Under the pieces are notes generated by a model, which did not search any database, was not told where the DNA came from, and saw only the letters and a program-made list of their open reading frames with translations. Source: Piezodorus guildinii (Eukaryota; Arthropoda; Insecta; Hemiptera; Pentatomidae). Taken from it: a DNA stretch of 64,000 nucleotides. Position 1 is the first letter of the stretch; every line of letters begins with the position of its first letter. Below are positions 42,620-55,000 of the stretch, piece by piece. The DNA is taken from contig CM041292.1 of the NCBI GenBank assembly GCA_023052935.1, positions 141,573,143 through 141,637,142 on the forward strand. The letters run 5' to 3'. The position numbers and the translations under genes were made by a program.

Positions 42620-43225
42620 ATAAAATAACATTATAAACTTGTATAAAATAATGATTAACAATGGAAAGATATTACTAATATCGGAAGTACGTAAAATAAT
42701 TTTAATAGAAAAGACGATGGCCCAATCACTCAATGTCTTAGAGACCCTACGTGGTACGCCACATTTTACAAATTCTCTTCTTTACCGAGGATACTCTTCA
42801 AAAATATGTCTTACTGTTAAAATCACTTTACAAAGTTGACATCGAGGTGGATCCCTTCGTGCCGTGAGGTACTCCTGAGTGAGGCGGCAGTATCCTATCC
42901 TTAAGCAGACGATGACTACCTCTTCACACCTGTACTTTCTTGATGATGGGACCCAGCAGCTGATGGTCGGTTAAACACTTTTCAATTTGTTGTTCTCTAA
43001 TATATTCCAAAACTGTCATTTGAATATCTTTAATTGGATAAAGATCTTCACGTTTATTGGCTGAAACAGATGAGATGATGGAATAAAACAGGGTGTCATT
43101 TCTTCTGGCGAATGTCCCATTGCTGCTGCTTTGTCAAGTTGCTCGTTTCCGTATATCCCGGAATCATTGAAAATCGAAAAGAATTTTTTTAATTTTTTCA
43201 AGAGTCCTCCATATGTTTGAGTGCG
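42620..43225 (-). pseudogene. I-type LINE ORF2 C-terminal relic
   Basis: Broken minus-strand frames give IPGY (the RNase H W-I-P-G-H region), then LRIGYCRLTQEYLTARRDPP and CQLCKVILTVRHIFEE. These align with LRIGHSRLTHGYLMARGHPP and CRSCQVPLSILHILTE of the intact ORF2 at 3997-7698. Several stops and shifts are present. It is an old, diverged copy of a related I-type LINE, not of the same subfamily. Confidence 0.75.
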
Positions 43226-43499
43226 ATGTGGACTTCCTGTTCAATAGGGTACGGGTACGAGTAAATTCATAATTCCACGAATTTGCTTTTTGTTATCAAT
43301 TTGTTTATATCTAAGGATATATCTAAGATAAATTACGAAAATTTAATATTTCTTTTCTTTGTGCTATATTCTTTTGCCTAGTCAATTAGAGACATCCCAC
43401 AATCTGTGACTAATTATTACTTACAATTCATTATAAATTTTACATTAGTACTTATTACCTGAAAGTAATTTAATATAGAAAGTCTTATGTGGCAATCAT

Positions 43500-43815
43500 C
43501 CTCTAAAAGAACGTAATATTAAAAAAAGACCTAAATATCCCATTAGTTGAAGACTTGGCCCGATCCAGATATACATCCTTCCATTCCAAACTTCCTGCCC
43601 ACTCAAACCCGCTTATCCGTGACCTCTCCTCAACATCCATTCCTGACAATCCACCGAGGCGACTTAAAAGAAGATTGCCAAGAGATCTCTTACCATAAAT
43701 AGGTCATTGGAGTTCTACCAATGGGTAGTTTCTCCACAGGACAATCATGTGTCTTAATCTCAAATATGTCCCATTTACTTGTTGTATTTAATAAATACAG
43801 TTGTAAATTTCTCTG
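43500..43815 (+). pseudogene. Jockey-type LINE, 3' fragment
   Basis: DLNIPLVEDLARS, SIPDNPPRRLKRR and a 3' UTR with GGAGTTCTACCAATGGGTAG match the ends of the other Jockey-type copies. The 3' end is A-rich (43807-43820). 5'-truncated. Confidence 0.8.
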
Positions 43816-43829
43816 AATTTATAAAAAAA

Positions 43830-44530
43830 AAAAAAAATATATTAAAAAAAAATTGCTATATTTTTTCCGTTTTGCATTACCAATGTAATATTCGTTGCGG
43901 TCCATTCCAAGTTAATAATAAAATGTTTTCACCATGTTTTAATAGTAATTATAAAACCCTTATTTCTTTATTTCATTTCACTCTGTCACATAAACATTTA
44001 AGGTGTATTCATGCAATTATTATTTCATATTTTAAGTCAACATAACATTAATCGATGCTTTATTTTGTTTTAATTATTATTTTTTATTTGTTTCAGGTAT
44101 GTACGAGTGTTTATTTTCTGATTCTCTGCTTTTAGTAAGTAAACCATACACATTAATAAAGATATAAATATTGACTGACCTCTAATTTCTTCTAACCGTA
44201 ATCGACATTTCATTTTTTTAAATATTGTTTATAATTAGATGAAAACCGTTTGTATAAAAGTTAATGTTTCTGCTCAATTATGTGATCATCATCAGTGTTC
44301 AAACAAATCCTGGGTTTGTTTTATTGGTTTGTAAAATAAGTTCTTTTTAATATTTCAATTTAATCCTCTGTGTGTTTATAAAATCATGTTTACTTGGTCA
44401 ATACTATTTACATATTCGAAAAAGGATTAGTTAAGGTGCATTTATTCATTTTCAACCGAAATTCCTTATCTTTAAGTGGTATTTTTCTTGCTCAAAATGG
44501 AAGAGAAAAAATTCATTTTCGTTATTTAAT
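43830..44530. other. Intergenic DNA; faint hammerhead-like trace
   Basis: At 44265-44302 the minus strand reads AACACTGATGATGATCAC, a loop, and then AGAAACATT. This has the spacing of the hammerhead-like arms, but the stem is poorly paired. Otherwise nothing was recognised. Confidence 0.3.
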
Positions 44531-44539
44531 AATTTTTTA

Positions 44540-44757
44540 TTTCCAAAAAAGAAAATCCGCTGCTCAGACAGAAACAAAATTTGCAGTGTGTATGCCTTGG
44601 GAGAAAGCACTGTCCGTCACTCGGTTAAGAACCGGAAATTTTGGATTGAAAGACGCAAAGCTCGGGCCATCCTTCAATGTTCTGAGAGGACGGAAATAAA
44701 AACTTACTTGAAAGATGGCAATATTTTATATTCAAAAATGGATCATGTGTAATTGAT
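44540..44757 (+). pseudogene. mariner relic with large internal deletion
   Basis: QKRKSAAQTETKFAV and LRTGNFGLKDA correspond to the first HTH and following region of a mariner transposase. A shifted frame then reads LERWQYFIFKNGSCVID with TAA, which is the transposase C-terminus. Everything between is deleted, as in MITE-like mariner derivatives. It belongs to a different lineage from the copies at 1298 and 62448. Confidence 0.7.
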
Positions 44758-44994
44758 TAAAATAATTTATAAGAATGTGAAGTTTTTATTGAAATCACCA
44801 GTAAAATATGCTACTGACTTATTTTACCACCCAATTATTAAATATATCTACAGTACATTTAAGAAACTAATAAAACAAGGGAAAAATATTATAAATAACT
44901 TCTGAATAAGTATTATGGGAATAAGTGTAATTCAAGAAATGCCAGTTTTTAAGAAGCAAGAAATGAAATATTGAAATCAAATCTAATATATTTT

Positions 44995-45850
44995 TATTCA
45001 AAGTATTTACATAATTTTCGATACACTTCTGCCAATGGCTTACCAAGTTGTCTTATTCCAGATTTGATTTCTACAGACCCCGTCATGTGTTGAAAGAAAT
45101 TCAGAAAACGCATCTTTAACGTCTGCTATTTGTCAAAACCCCGAAAAAGTGGTAGTCTATAGGAGATAGATCAGCGGAATATGGGGATGTGGAAGAACTT
45201 CATGGCTCAATTCCTTTCATTTATTCACTCTCTGTATTGAAAGATGAGGTCAGAAGGAGAATAGGCCCTTCCTGGCTTGATCATATTTGGTCAATTACTT
45301 GGCTCATACTGCCTATTGATTTGAGTCAATTGTTTTTTTGCATAGGTAGCAAAAAAAAAATTAAAGACACCGGCTATAGACCACCATACACAAACCTTTA
45401 ACTTTCTAAAGTAAGATTTTGGCATGTACCCAGGTGTCTGATCTGCATCTAACCATTGACTTGATCGGCGTCGATTGTCATGCATGCATGATCCACTTTT
45501 CGTTACAAATTATTAAGCGTCTTATAAATGGTTCGTTTCTTTGACGAGCAAGCGATGAACCAAACGTTTCAATGATGAACTCGTGTGGGACCTAGGAATC
45601 GAGATTTTTTTTTGCTTTCCGATTAATGTTAAATGCCTATGCACTTTTATATGACAGCTCTGACGGAATTCCTCTGATTATTTTATGAGGGTCTTCTTTC
45701 GCAGCATTCTTAAAATCATCGTACTTCATTGATGTTTGTGGCCGTCCACGGAGAGATTTTCTAATGTCATGTCATAAAAATGTTTAAAACTAACAACGGA
45801 TGGTTCTTTCATTACAACTTACTCCACTAAACACATTTTAAATTTTCTTT
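44995..45850 (-). pseudogene. mariner transposase relic
   Basis: Minus-strand frames read KSLRGRPQTSMKYDDFK and WVPHEFIIETFGSSLARQRN. ICNEKWIMHDNRRRSSQWLD follows, in which the first catalytic Asp is replaced by Asn. VCVWWSIAGV, EVLPHPPYSADLSPIDYHFF and SHWQKCIEN come next. Several frameshifts and stops make it a dead copy that covers most of the transposase. Confidence 0.82.
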
Positions 45851-46420
45851 GGAATGGCTGAGTTGGTACTCATAAACAATACATATCTAATTAAAAAAAA
45901 ATTTGTTTGAAAATAGCTTTTATATATGGACAAAATTAAAATTATAGTAAAGTTTGTATGCCTACTCGGGAAAAAAATTACTTAGTTGAGAAGATATAGA
46001 AAGGATTACCTAGTATTTATTAAACATGGTAAATATACGTCTGTGAATCAACAGACAACCCTCTAATCCTCTAATCCCTAAGATTAATATTAAAAAAAAC
46101 ATTTCCTGTGCTACAACTTAATATTAGTTAAGTAATATAGAGAACATAGGAAAATTAAAAAAAAAAAAAATAATAGGACTTGCTAAAAACATTTTTTTTT
46201 TCTATAATATCTAATGGAAATGAAACCAGTTCAATACCTGGTGTAGATCATACTGTATCTAGGCCAAAGAGCGTGATAAAACTTTAAAAGTACATTATAG
46301 AAGCAAGAAACTTTATTTGAGGTACCTAGTTTTTGTAATACACATATCTTTGGTATAGTTGAATGGGATCCAAAAAAACAAAAAAAACACGTTCTATTCT
46401 CTTTTAAAAGCTAAATATTC

Positions 46421-46423
<3 letters not shown>

Positions 46424-46469
<46 letters not shown>
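46424..46469. repeat. (AT)n microsatellite
   Basis: About 22 AT dinucleotides. Confidence 0.93.
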
Positions 46470-46473
<4 letters not shown>

Positions 46474-47880
46474 TGGAACAAGGGATGCTTAACCGCTAAA
46501 AAGAAGTCATTTTGATCTCTCTAGGTTTTATTATATACTTCAAAGAGTTTACTGAGCACCCTCTTGTTATGATTCTCTTTATGAATTATCTTATGATCCT
46601 TACACCATGGTCGGTTTATTTTTTGGTTTTTAACTGTTTTAGCCGCTTACCAGTCCACTTTTTGCTTGTCCTCCTGGAGCTATATGTTATTGACTAAGTC
46701 TTCATGGTTTTCATTCTATTGTAATTTCTTACTGAAATTAGTGACAAGATATCAAGAGTATGTGTCTTGGTACGTTTTTCTTAAGAATCGACATTTTTGA
46801 AATTAAGGCAGTACTATCAGAGCTCTAAATTAAATTTATTCCAACTACTTGGTTCTCTATTCTTTGAAGTTAGCTTCTTTTTTTTTTTTTTTTTTTTTTT
46901 TTGTAAATATTTTCTTTAATGTTGTACGAGCCGTGCTCTAATTACGAAGTAAATAAATCAGTACAGCCTTTGGTTTGATGTGTATTCCCCATAATTCAGT
47001 CCTTTAAATAGATGGTATCTTGGGGTAACATGAATCAAAGCTTCCATGTTAATAATGTTTAGAATGGTAATGATTTTTAAAAATGTCTTACTTAAATAAA
47101 CAAAAGTTATACAGAAAAAATAAACAATAACAAAACAAAAATAAATAAACAATACTCAAGGAGTTATCGTTTTTGCAGCATAGCAACGGAATTGAACATT
47201 CATGACAAAAGGTCATGTGGTGAAGTTGTTTACGAACTTTTTGCGCTATGAGAAAGTAGCCATCCTTGGAACATGTTATATAGTAATAATTATCAATTTT
47301 TTCTCTGTTGCAATGCGCTTATTCTCAGCCTCTAACAATTGGTAGTTAGTTGTGGAACTTTAAGATATAGATGGATTTTTTTAGTGTTAGAAACTTGTCG
47401 AATAAATCTAAACATATAAGTAAATAACTGAGCAGCAAATATTTCGTCAGATCATGCATTATCAGGACAGAAAGAAATACGGCGAAATTACTTTTTATTT
47501 AATATATCGGGTAGGTAAGGTATAAAAAAAAAAAAAAAAAATGAAATTGGTACCAAAATTACTCTTTTTCAAAGCAGAATACTGGGGAAAAAAGTCATTA
47601 AAATATTTATGTTTTATGCTTGGCTATAAAATTATATAAATTAAAAAATAAAGTTAAATTTTACTAAAAAAATTAAATACATTTTTCAGGATTGAGAAAC
47701 CTCAATCTGAGCACAGTTTTTATGTGAAGCCTTATAAAAAATACTGTTTTCTCGAGAATATTTATAACATCAGGGTTATAACCAAACATAAAACTTAAAA
47801 AAAAAAAATATTTATAGTAATTTACTACGGTATTAAAGAACACAATAAGTAAATATGTAGAATGAAAAAAAAAAAGTCAT
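46470..47880. other. Intergenic DNA, nothing recognised
   Basis: AT-rich, with a T run at 46876-46902. No motif supports the short open frames here. Confidence 0.45.
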
Positions 47881-47884
47881 GAGA

Positions 47885-48335
47885 ATGTTTTGAGAAAGAA
47901 CTACCCAGTGGTAGCACTTCACTAACTATTTTAAGGGAGTAGGTCCCGAGACCACCTTCTTTTCAGTAGCCTTGGAAGGTTAGCAGGGATGTCTAAGGAA
48001 GATAAATTACGGACAAGTGGGTTTGTATGGGCAGGGAGTTAAGAATGAAAAGAGGAGTATCTATCACGGGCTATGTCTGCAAAAAATGGGATATTTACGT
48101 CATTATGGAGGAGTTGATTTGTAACGAAATAAGGGGCATTCAGGGTTTTTCGGAGTATTTTGGATTGTAAGGACTGGATGCTGAAGGAATTAGATGGTTT
48201 CGTAGAGCCCAAAAGCTCGATTCCATATGTCCAAATAGGTCTGATAACAGTGATGTAAATGAGTCTTTCGTAATATACTGGAAGTTTTGAACGTTTGTCT
48301 AGTAAATGTTTCAATTTTTTAGTAGTTTTTTTCCT
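47885..48335 (-). pseudogene. Jockey-type LINE, 3' fragment
   Basis: The minus-strand frame 48039-48314 reads HLLDKRSKLPVYYERLIYI, RPIWTYGIELLGSTKPSNS, IQSLQSK and LNAPYFVTNQLLHNDVNIP. It is followed by the 3' UTR signature (complement of GTGAAGTGCTACCACTGGGT). 5'-truncated at about 48335. Confidence 0.82.
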
Positions 48336-48339
48336 CGTT

Positions 48340-51050
48340 TAATGAGCTGGAAATAATTTTCAAACGTTTTGATTGCTATTCAGATTTGATCCCGCCGGGC
48401 CGGAATACTGTTGACTTTTGCATGAATTATAAATAATAGATGAGATTAAGACAAACAATCGGGATCGGTTGAAGAAAGCAGTCCGTTACGAGTTATTAAA
48501 TATTTAAATTAAACACTTCACTTCCTAGCCCCTCCCCAAAAATTATTTATCAAACTTTTATTAAGCCTCTTTCTCTCTGCCTTATTAGGTTTTGTTCTGT
48601 TTATTCCTCTTAAATATCTGATTGGCTAATATGTCTTCGTTTTCTTTTACGTTTGGAAGAAACTGACCTCTTACAACAGAAAGAAATCATAATTCAGAAC
48701 GAAACCAAAGCTATAGTGTTGGTGAGATTATTGCGTACTCGTACAGTTATGGTCCTTACAGCATATTACCTAAGTAACCAAGAAAATTTTTTAAAAAATT
48801 CACAAAAATTTAAATCAACTGAAACTTATAGCGGGCTATAACAAGGAAGGTTAGATAGGAGTCTCACGCGTTTTTTTTTTTGTTTTTTTTTGTGCAGTCT
48901 TACTAGCTGTACCTCGCGGCTTTGCACGCGACTATTTCAATTTGTTTTTTAATTCCTGCTAATTAAGAAAGTTGCTTATAATAACATAGTTAGGTGAGGT
49001 TATACAATAGAAATATACCTGAGGTAGCAGTGAGTTAAACTTTTAACTATGTCTATATATGACAAATGAAATGATTATTTTTGTAATTGTAATAGTACTC
49101 TTCCACCTGAATAAGCTCGCAATTTTTTTAGGATTCAGAACTAAGTTCTATTATCTTTTCAAAACTTGAACTTTTTTCAACCTATTGGTCATTTAAAAAA
49201 AACCAACAACAATAAAACATATGGATTGGATAGAAACCTACACACGAAACATGGCTATGAAACGAAATGTACCTAAATATATTTGTTATAAGTATTTTAT
49301 TATCTATGATATTACTGATCAGATTAAGACAATTTTGCTTCCAAGTGGTTAGATATATGCTTGTCATTCAAATGAGTACTAATAGTTTTTCGGCATGCGT
49401 ATAGTTTTTGAGTTATTCGAAAACCAATTTTGTTTTGCATTTTAGAAAAATAATTTTTTAAATCACTTAGAAGACGAATTTTCCCAAACCCAGCCTTATT
49501 GCACATCTAGACATTTCTAGAATTTTATAATTAAACAATTTTAAAATATTCCCTTCTTTTCACTTAGTTTCTAGTCCACTCAGCCTATATCGTTTTAAGT
49601 ACTTAACGTTGCCTCAAATATAATATAAATATAACGTTGTAAATATATTGCCTCAAAGTGTACTACAGCGATTCTGAGATCCGGAAGATACTCAGAAGAT
49701 GAGAGGAGAGTAATTCGTTTCTTATCGCCCCCCGGAGCTGATATTAAAGAGCATTATCATTTAGCTGTCTGCTCCAGCCTCACTTATATCATTCTTAAGT
49801 AACCTAGTTCATTATCTATGCAATATTTTCTTCTTATTAACTTGTAATTTATCATTCCCATTTAGTTTTATTTTTGGCCTTTAAAACACCAAAAGGAATT
49901 ATAGTATATGGCATCTGCCAATGTCTTCCGTAAAAGGAATCATTCAAAAGAGGGAGGGGTTTTTAAAATGTATTTTGTCGCTCTCTCCTATTTCTGAACA
50001 CTTAAATACTGCATCGTTTTATCCCTTCTGTATAGAGAATCTTCAACACAGGTCATTTAATCTGTTTAAACATTTTATAACATCTGTACATATCTATATG
50101 TTTGATCTAGAATTAATATTACAGTTACTCTAATCAGTGATAAAAATAAATAAATAATTTAAAAATAAATTAATTAGAAAAATAAATATTTTATTTTTAA
50201 AAAAAATATTAGCTTAAGGTAACTAAGATAATTCTGTGTTGGAGACAAATAGACATGATCCATGCCTAGAATTTAATTTTTCTGATTATCTTTGAGAGGG
50301 GGCTCAGTTCTAGTATCAAACTCACGGAGTCGAATAAATTGTTTTGGTGATGGTTCACATGTTCAGGTCAAAACCAAGGTTTTTGCGATGAACAAAATGT
50401 TAATATTCTTCAATTTTAGCAAGTGTTGATATTCATCTTTCAAAGCCTCAGGTGCTTCAGATGAAACTTTCAGGCCTTGTCGAGAGATGAAACTATTAAA
50501 CCAGAATAATTTTCTACATGTAGTAACATGCGGAACGCCAAGCCGGTGGCTTATACAAAGGTAGGAAAACAGGAAATTTGGACACACACGCCAGTAAAAA
50601 ATAATAGAACACAGAGAAAAAAAATGTTACATATACTTTATACCTACTAGAGTCAATAATCGTGAATTTCTAGATAATAACTCTTTTTGACATAATTTAA
50701 GTTGACAAGCACGTTTAATTGTCTCCCTGTCTCTTTCTCTTTCCTTGGAACATTATTTTTCAAAAATCATAAGTTTCCCTTATCCGTAAAATCCTCAGTA
50801 AAGTAGAGCGGTAAATTATTAATACGACATCTTAGGACATTTAGTATACTTTCATGATCTCACGAATGTAAACCAAGTCTTCGAGTCAGACCTTATGACT
50901 ATTAATTCTTATTATCAGGAAATTCGTTTACTCTGATTACGGATGCATCTGGTTATCGATGTGTGCAATTAATACTTTTCCGATATACACGATGAATGCA
51001 CTATTTACAGAACATATTTTTTTTTTTACTTTCATTTACCTATAAATGAA
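48340..51050. other. Intergenic DNA, nothing recognised
   Basis: AT-rich sequence. Slightly GC-richer stretches at 48380-48420 and 49670-49780 have no recognised content. Confidence 0.45.
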
Positions 51051-51054
51051 ATAT

Positions 51055-51942
51055 ATAGTAAGGGAAAGTATTGCGATCGGTAAATTTTTTTTAAGTTTTA
51101 AGTTTTAAAACTTTTAACCAGTTTTAAACGGAAATACACGTTTTAGGGTTCTGTGTGTGTGTTTCTATGTGTATCTGTGTCCGTGTGTGGTAAGTCTAGC
51201 ACAAAAACTGAAATTTCGAATTAAAAAATATATTCGCTCGAGATCTTACAGCAAATGTTTCACTAAAATCGGCTGACTGGAAGTGCTACTTTATACCATG
51301 CATTTTGGACCTTTTTAAATTTTTCTCAAAAACGGCTCTAACGTTTTGATTAAACTCCTTGTTCGGATGTAATTTTCAATGGCCTTTAATATGATGTATG
51401 TTTCATTCTTTTTCAAATAGTCTGACAGAGCTTAAATGCCGATATTTTAAATTTTCCTTTTCTAAAGTACCTTTAAGTTTTGTAGATTTAAATAAATTAG
51501 GCACATAATCTGGTTAGCATTGATAAATAACAACTAAATATGCAAGTTGTGCGAACTTTATAAACAGCTATAGGGGAAAGTGCAAACATATTTTTGTATG
51601 CAATTTTTGTGTTTATAAACACAAAAATATAGATGTATAATATAGTAGTATAATGTATAGTTATATAGAAACCCTTGGATAGCTAAAGATTACGGATTTG
51701 TAAAAGTTGATGAAGAGAGATGAAAAGCCTATGAAACTAACTGACTGCTATTATAAATATAATTTAATGGATTATTTAATAAAATACATGCTTGTACTGA
51801 AATTTAATTTAATTAATTCATTAAGAATTTATTTTTATCTCTAAAAGTATTTAAAAATTCTTAAATTGATTTTCCCAACGTAGGTCTTGTGTTGCGCGCA
51901 CCACATTTTTTCTAAATGAAACATATTCGGAACATCTAAAGT
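51055..51942 (+). repeat. Unclassified ~0.95-kb dispersed repeat, copy 2
   Basis: Aligned end to end with the minus strand of 18001-18950. It starts GTAAGGGAAAGTATTGCGAT and passes a GTGTGTG stretch, GACTGGAAGTGCTACTTTAT, ATAGTCTGACAG, CTAAAGTACCTTTAA, TGCAAGTTGTGCGA and GATGAAAAGCC. It ends with TGTTGCGCGCACCACATTTT. Non-coding. The length and conserved order suggest a mobile element of unknown class. Confidence 0.72.
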
Positions 51943-51969
51943 TTTTTTTTTTTTCTACTTTTACGTAAA

Positions 51970-52215
51970 TTGGTAGATGTTAGATGATTCATGTGAGCTC
52001 CCCTGGCCACTTATTCCCAGGACATAGACAAGGAGTAGCTTTGTGTGCCGGCTCAGCCTTGGTGTGAGATAGTGGGACATTGCCGGGTATCCTGGTTTTC
52101 CCAGCGCGCCATCCCCCTTGCACTTGGATAAGATAACGCTATCCGGTATTGGTGATATGTTAGCGTTCTGGTAGGCTGGGATTCTTTAATATAATGCTTA
52201 TATTACTGTGTCGTT
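51970..52215. other. GC-richer unassigned patch
   Basis: A roughly 245-base block with CCCAGCGCGCC and CGCTATCCGG stands out from the AT-rich flanks. It has no recognised reading frame, tRNA-like box or match elsewhere in the window. Confidence 0.3.
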
Positions 52216-52261
52216 GTTGCTATTAATTTTTTATCTATTTTTTGTATAAATATTTTTTTAT

Positions 52262-52300
52262 CTCTCCTAAAACTCGTATTTCGGGCTTCATCAGCGATTA
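52262..52300 (-). repeat. Degenerate Penelope-type terminal motif
   Basis: The minus strand reads CGCTGATGAAGCCCGAAATA, holding both hammerhead-like boxes (CTGATGA and GAAA) but almost no stem between them. It is probably a relic of a Penelope-like terminus. Confidence 0.3.
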
Positions 52301-52404
52301 ATTAATGAGTATTAAATAAAATTCCTTTATGAGTTACGGAAAACCCATAGAACATCAATTTTTATTTATTAAATCGATTTATAAGATTTATGCACGGCCT
52401 CTCT

Positions 52405-53080
52405 AGACAGTCACACGTCTCTCACTGGTATTCTGGTCAAAGGTGGCTCTATCCCGAATCATTAAGAAAATATCTACTTGTCATCTTCCTATTCCTACTT
52501 CAACCAGAAAACCTTCCTATATCTTTGACCTCCTTACTCCGCGCTCTTCCGTGCACACTCTAAATACAAGATCCCAACCCATCGATCTATGCCTACCCTC
52601 TCTTATTTTTATTTATTTATTTAACGTCACTTTATGCTACTATGATTAATCGGACGATGCTACAGTGGGAGTCCTACATTTTGCCTATCCAGGTTTTATT
52701 AAGATAGGGATCTTTAACGACGAGTACCTGACATCGCACAGGCTCGGTACCACCTTTTAACGTCCCCTCCGAAGGACGGCGTAACTAAGGATTTTTTACT
52801 CCCATTAAAAAATCCTAGGACCACCTGCGGGTTTGAACCCGTGACCTTTGGCATGGGAGGCTGTTACGCTAGCCACCCAACTACAAGTGATCCCTCTACC
52901 CTCTCTTAAAGCAGCATCATTTGAAAAGCCCTTCATCATCCATGCTTCCATACTTTGAAACTCTTTACCCAACTCCCTCCGACTAGTGTCATCCTTAACC
53001 ACATTAAAACACCAGTTATTTAGCTATCTTCTCAAAAATCAATCTTCCTCGCATACTTGATGAACTAAACTTTGTAATTC
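52405..53080 (+). pseudogene. LINE ORF C-terminal fragment, split by a SINE
   Basis: Paralogue of 15178-15840. The right half reads, with shifts, LWNSLPN-type residues then HQLFSYL, a typical LINE C-terminus. An inverted SINE lies at 52606-52896. Confidence 0.6.
52606..52896 (-). mobile_element. tRNA-derived SINE (family A, copy 2, inverted)
   Basis: On the minus strand the A-box-like TGGGTGGCTAGCGTAAC and B-box-like GGGTTCAAACCCGC are followed by AGGATTTTTTAATGGGAGTA and GATGTCAGGTACTCG. The copy ends GCATAAAGTGACGTTAAATA with an A-rich tail (T-rich on the plus strand, 52606-52622). TACCCTCTCTTA at 52594-52605 and 52897-52908 is a perfect 12-bp target duplication. Confidence 0.87.
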
Positions 53081-53099
53081 AAAACGTTAAATGCTCCTC

Positions 53100-54790
53100 A
53101 CTTTGTTACAAAAAAAAAAAAAAAAATTCAGAACGTCCCGAATGTTATGTATCTCGCCGAATTGACTAGATCTATATAGATTTATGAGATATTTTACCTT
53201 CCCTTCCTCGACAAACTCCATTTCCTCATACTAAACTCAGCTCAAAAAACATATTAATCCTATATTAATCAGTCGTTCGATCGCAATTGACTTATGATTC
53301 ACCCGTATGGAGTCCCACCTAGCTCTCTAAAACAATTTTTATTCTATTCAATTTGAGTTATAATCCAAAATCTATATATGAGAATAATTAACAACTACTC
53401 TAGTTACACAAAAATTTCCACAATGATAGCAGACTTGAAACTTCCTTCAATACAGAACATGTTTTATCCCGAACCGAGACTTATTTTAGAAAAACTACAG
53501 GCTCACTGAATCCACTATTAAAAGAAATAGGAAATTACATTGCTCCCTTAAATCGTGTATACCTTTAATAACAGGTTACTTATAAAGAAACTTTAAAACA
53601 TTGTACGCATACATTTATTTTTACACATTTTTATTTACTATCTTATTATTAGTTTGTTACTATCATTATTTGCTTTATTCATACAATAACTTAATTATTA
53701 TTATCGTTATTATCTCATCTCACTCTATTCTATATATTGGTCTGTTTAATTATTTGATTTTGTCTTTTTTTTTTTTTTTAAGTAGGATTGTCATATATTT
53801 TTCCTACAATTATTACTGCCTTGTAACTGCTTGTTCAATTAATATTTGGAACAAAAATTATAAATTGTCGATTTTTTTAAGGAAACATAAAAAAATTATC
53901 GAACGATTGTATATTGTGTTTATGTAAATAAAACTTCTCTTTCTACTTTTATTTGCACAAAAACACACTAGTTAATATTCCTGATTTTTCTTGATGCCAT
54001 CCAAGAGTTTGAAAATAAGATGGCCTAGGAAACATTTTAACTATTTTTAACTCCTGTTTGAGTCTTTTCACAAGTCTGTTGTATTGTGATATAATAAATT
54101 TAGATATTACACATTTACCTGTTGTATTTTTTTTGTTTAATGCATTCGTAAATGTCAACAAATAAAATCTAAAGAAAAATATTTATCTCAAGATGGGTAG
54201 TTATTGAGCATTGTGCAATACGATTACTATATAGGATAAAAAAACTTTCTTCTCGGACTTATTTCCATAAGGATAACATCATATTTTATATGATATAATT
54301 GCTGCATTCAGCCAAGGCACAAAGTTAATGAGAAAAAAACAAAAATTATATATTCTATTTGATTAAAAATGGAATCATACAGAAGTAGTACAGTTGTATT
54401 TAGTTATTTTAATGAGCAAGAATTTTTTATTTAAGATGCTAAGTGTAGTAGATCTACAAGTCTGCCGTTTATTGTTCCCTGGAATTCAATGCCATCTTCC
54501 TAGCCTAGTAGCTATCAAGTGGTCATTCTCTCATACACGACCTCCAAACACTTATTCTTAAGGGCACGATACACTGCAATACTATGATATAACAAGGCAG
54601 AGATTATAATGTATGACATGTCCCTGTTATGATGATATTCCACCGTAACTTGTAATCCAGTTAAAGTAATGAAACATTTTTAATAAATAGTACCTTCTTC
54701 ATGTTTCCAATCATAAACGTTGGCTGCAACATGTTAAGATTTTTCTTTTTCTTGTTTCTTTTTATGAATTAGTAGTACAAAAAAGGTGAG
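53100..54790. other. Intergenic DNA, nothing firmly recognised
   Basis: AT-rich with an A run at 53111-53127. A 50-base open stretch on the minus strand (54119-54168) sits between TTTTTCTTTAG and CAG|GTAAAT. It is too short to call. Confidence 0.4.
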
Positions 54791-54814
54791 AACATAATCT
54801 AAATACATCCCTGC

Positions 54815-54990
54815 ATAAACGCACACTCTAAACGCAAGATCTCAACCCACGTGCTACCGAACTTTTGAACTCCCTCTCCGTTTATAAAGTATCATCTCTA
54901 ACTTTTTTCAGAGACTATTTATTTCTTCGCCTCCCTAAGATCAAAATTCCGCTTACATGTAGTCAATCTTGACTAAATTATTTAGCGTAA
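54815..54990 (+). pseudogene. LINE ORF C-terminal fragment, decayed
   Basis: GCACACTCTAAACGCAAGAT and TCTCAACCCAC match 52551-52580. The following TTTTGAACTCCCTCTCCG parallels the AACTCTTTACCCA block of the paralogues. This copy carries no SINE. Confidence 0.5.
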
Positions 54991-55000
54991 TTAGTCACTA

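Noticed and set aside
50363..50587. Minus-strand 74-codon open frame with GLKVSSEAPEALKDEYQHLL
   Set aside because: The composition is somewhat coding-like, but I see no splice sites, motif or repeat relationship that would support a call.
53601..53927. 108-codon open frame rich in Ile, Tyr, Leu and Phe
   Set aside because: The hydrophobic bias follows from T-rich DNA. There is no start context, no motif and no neighbouring exon.
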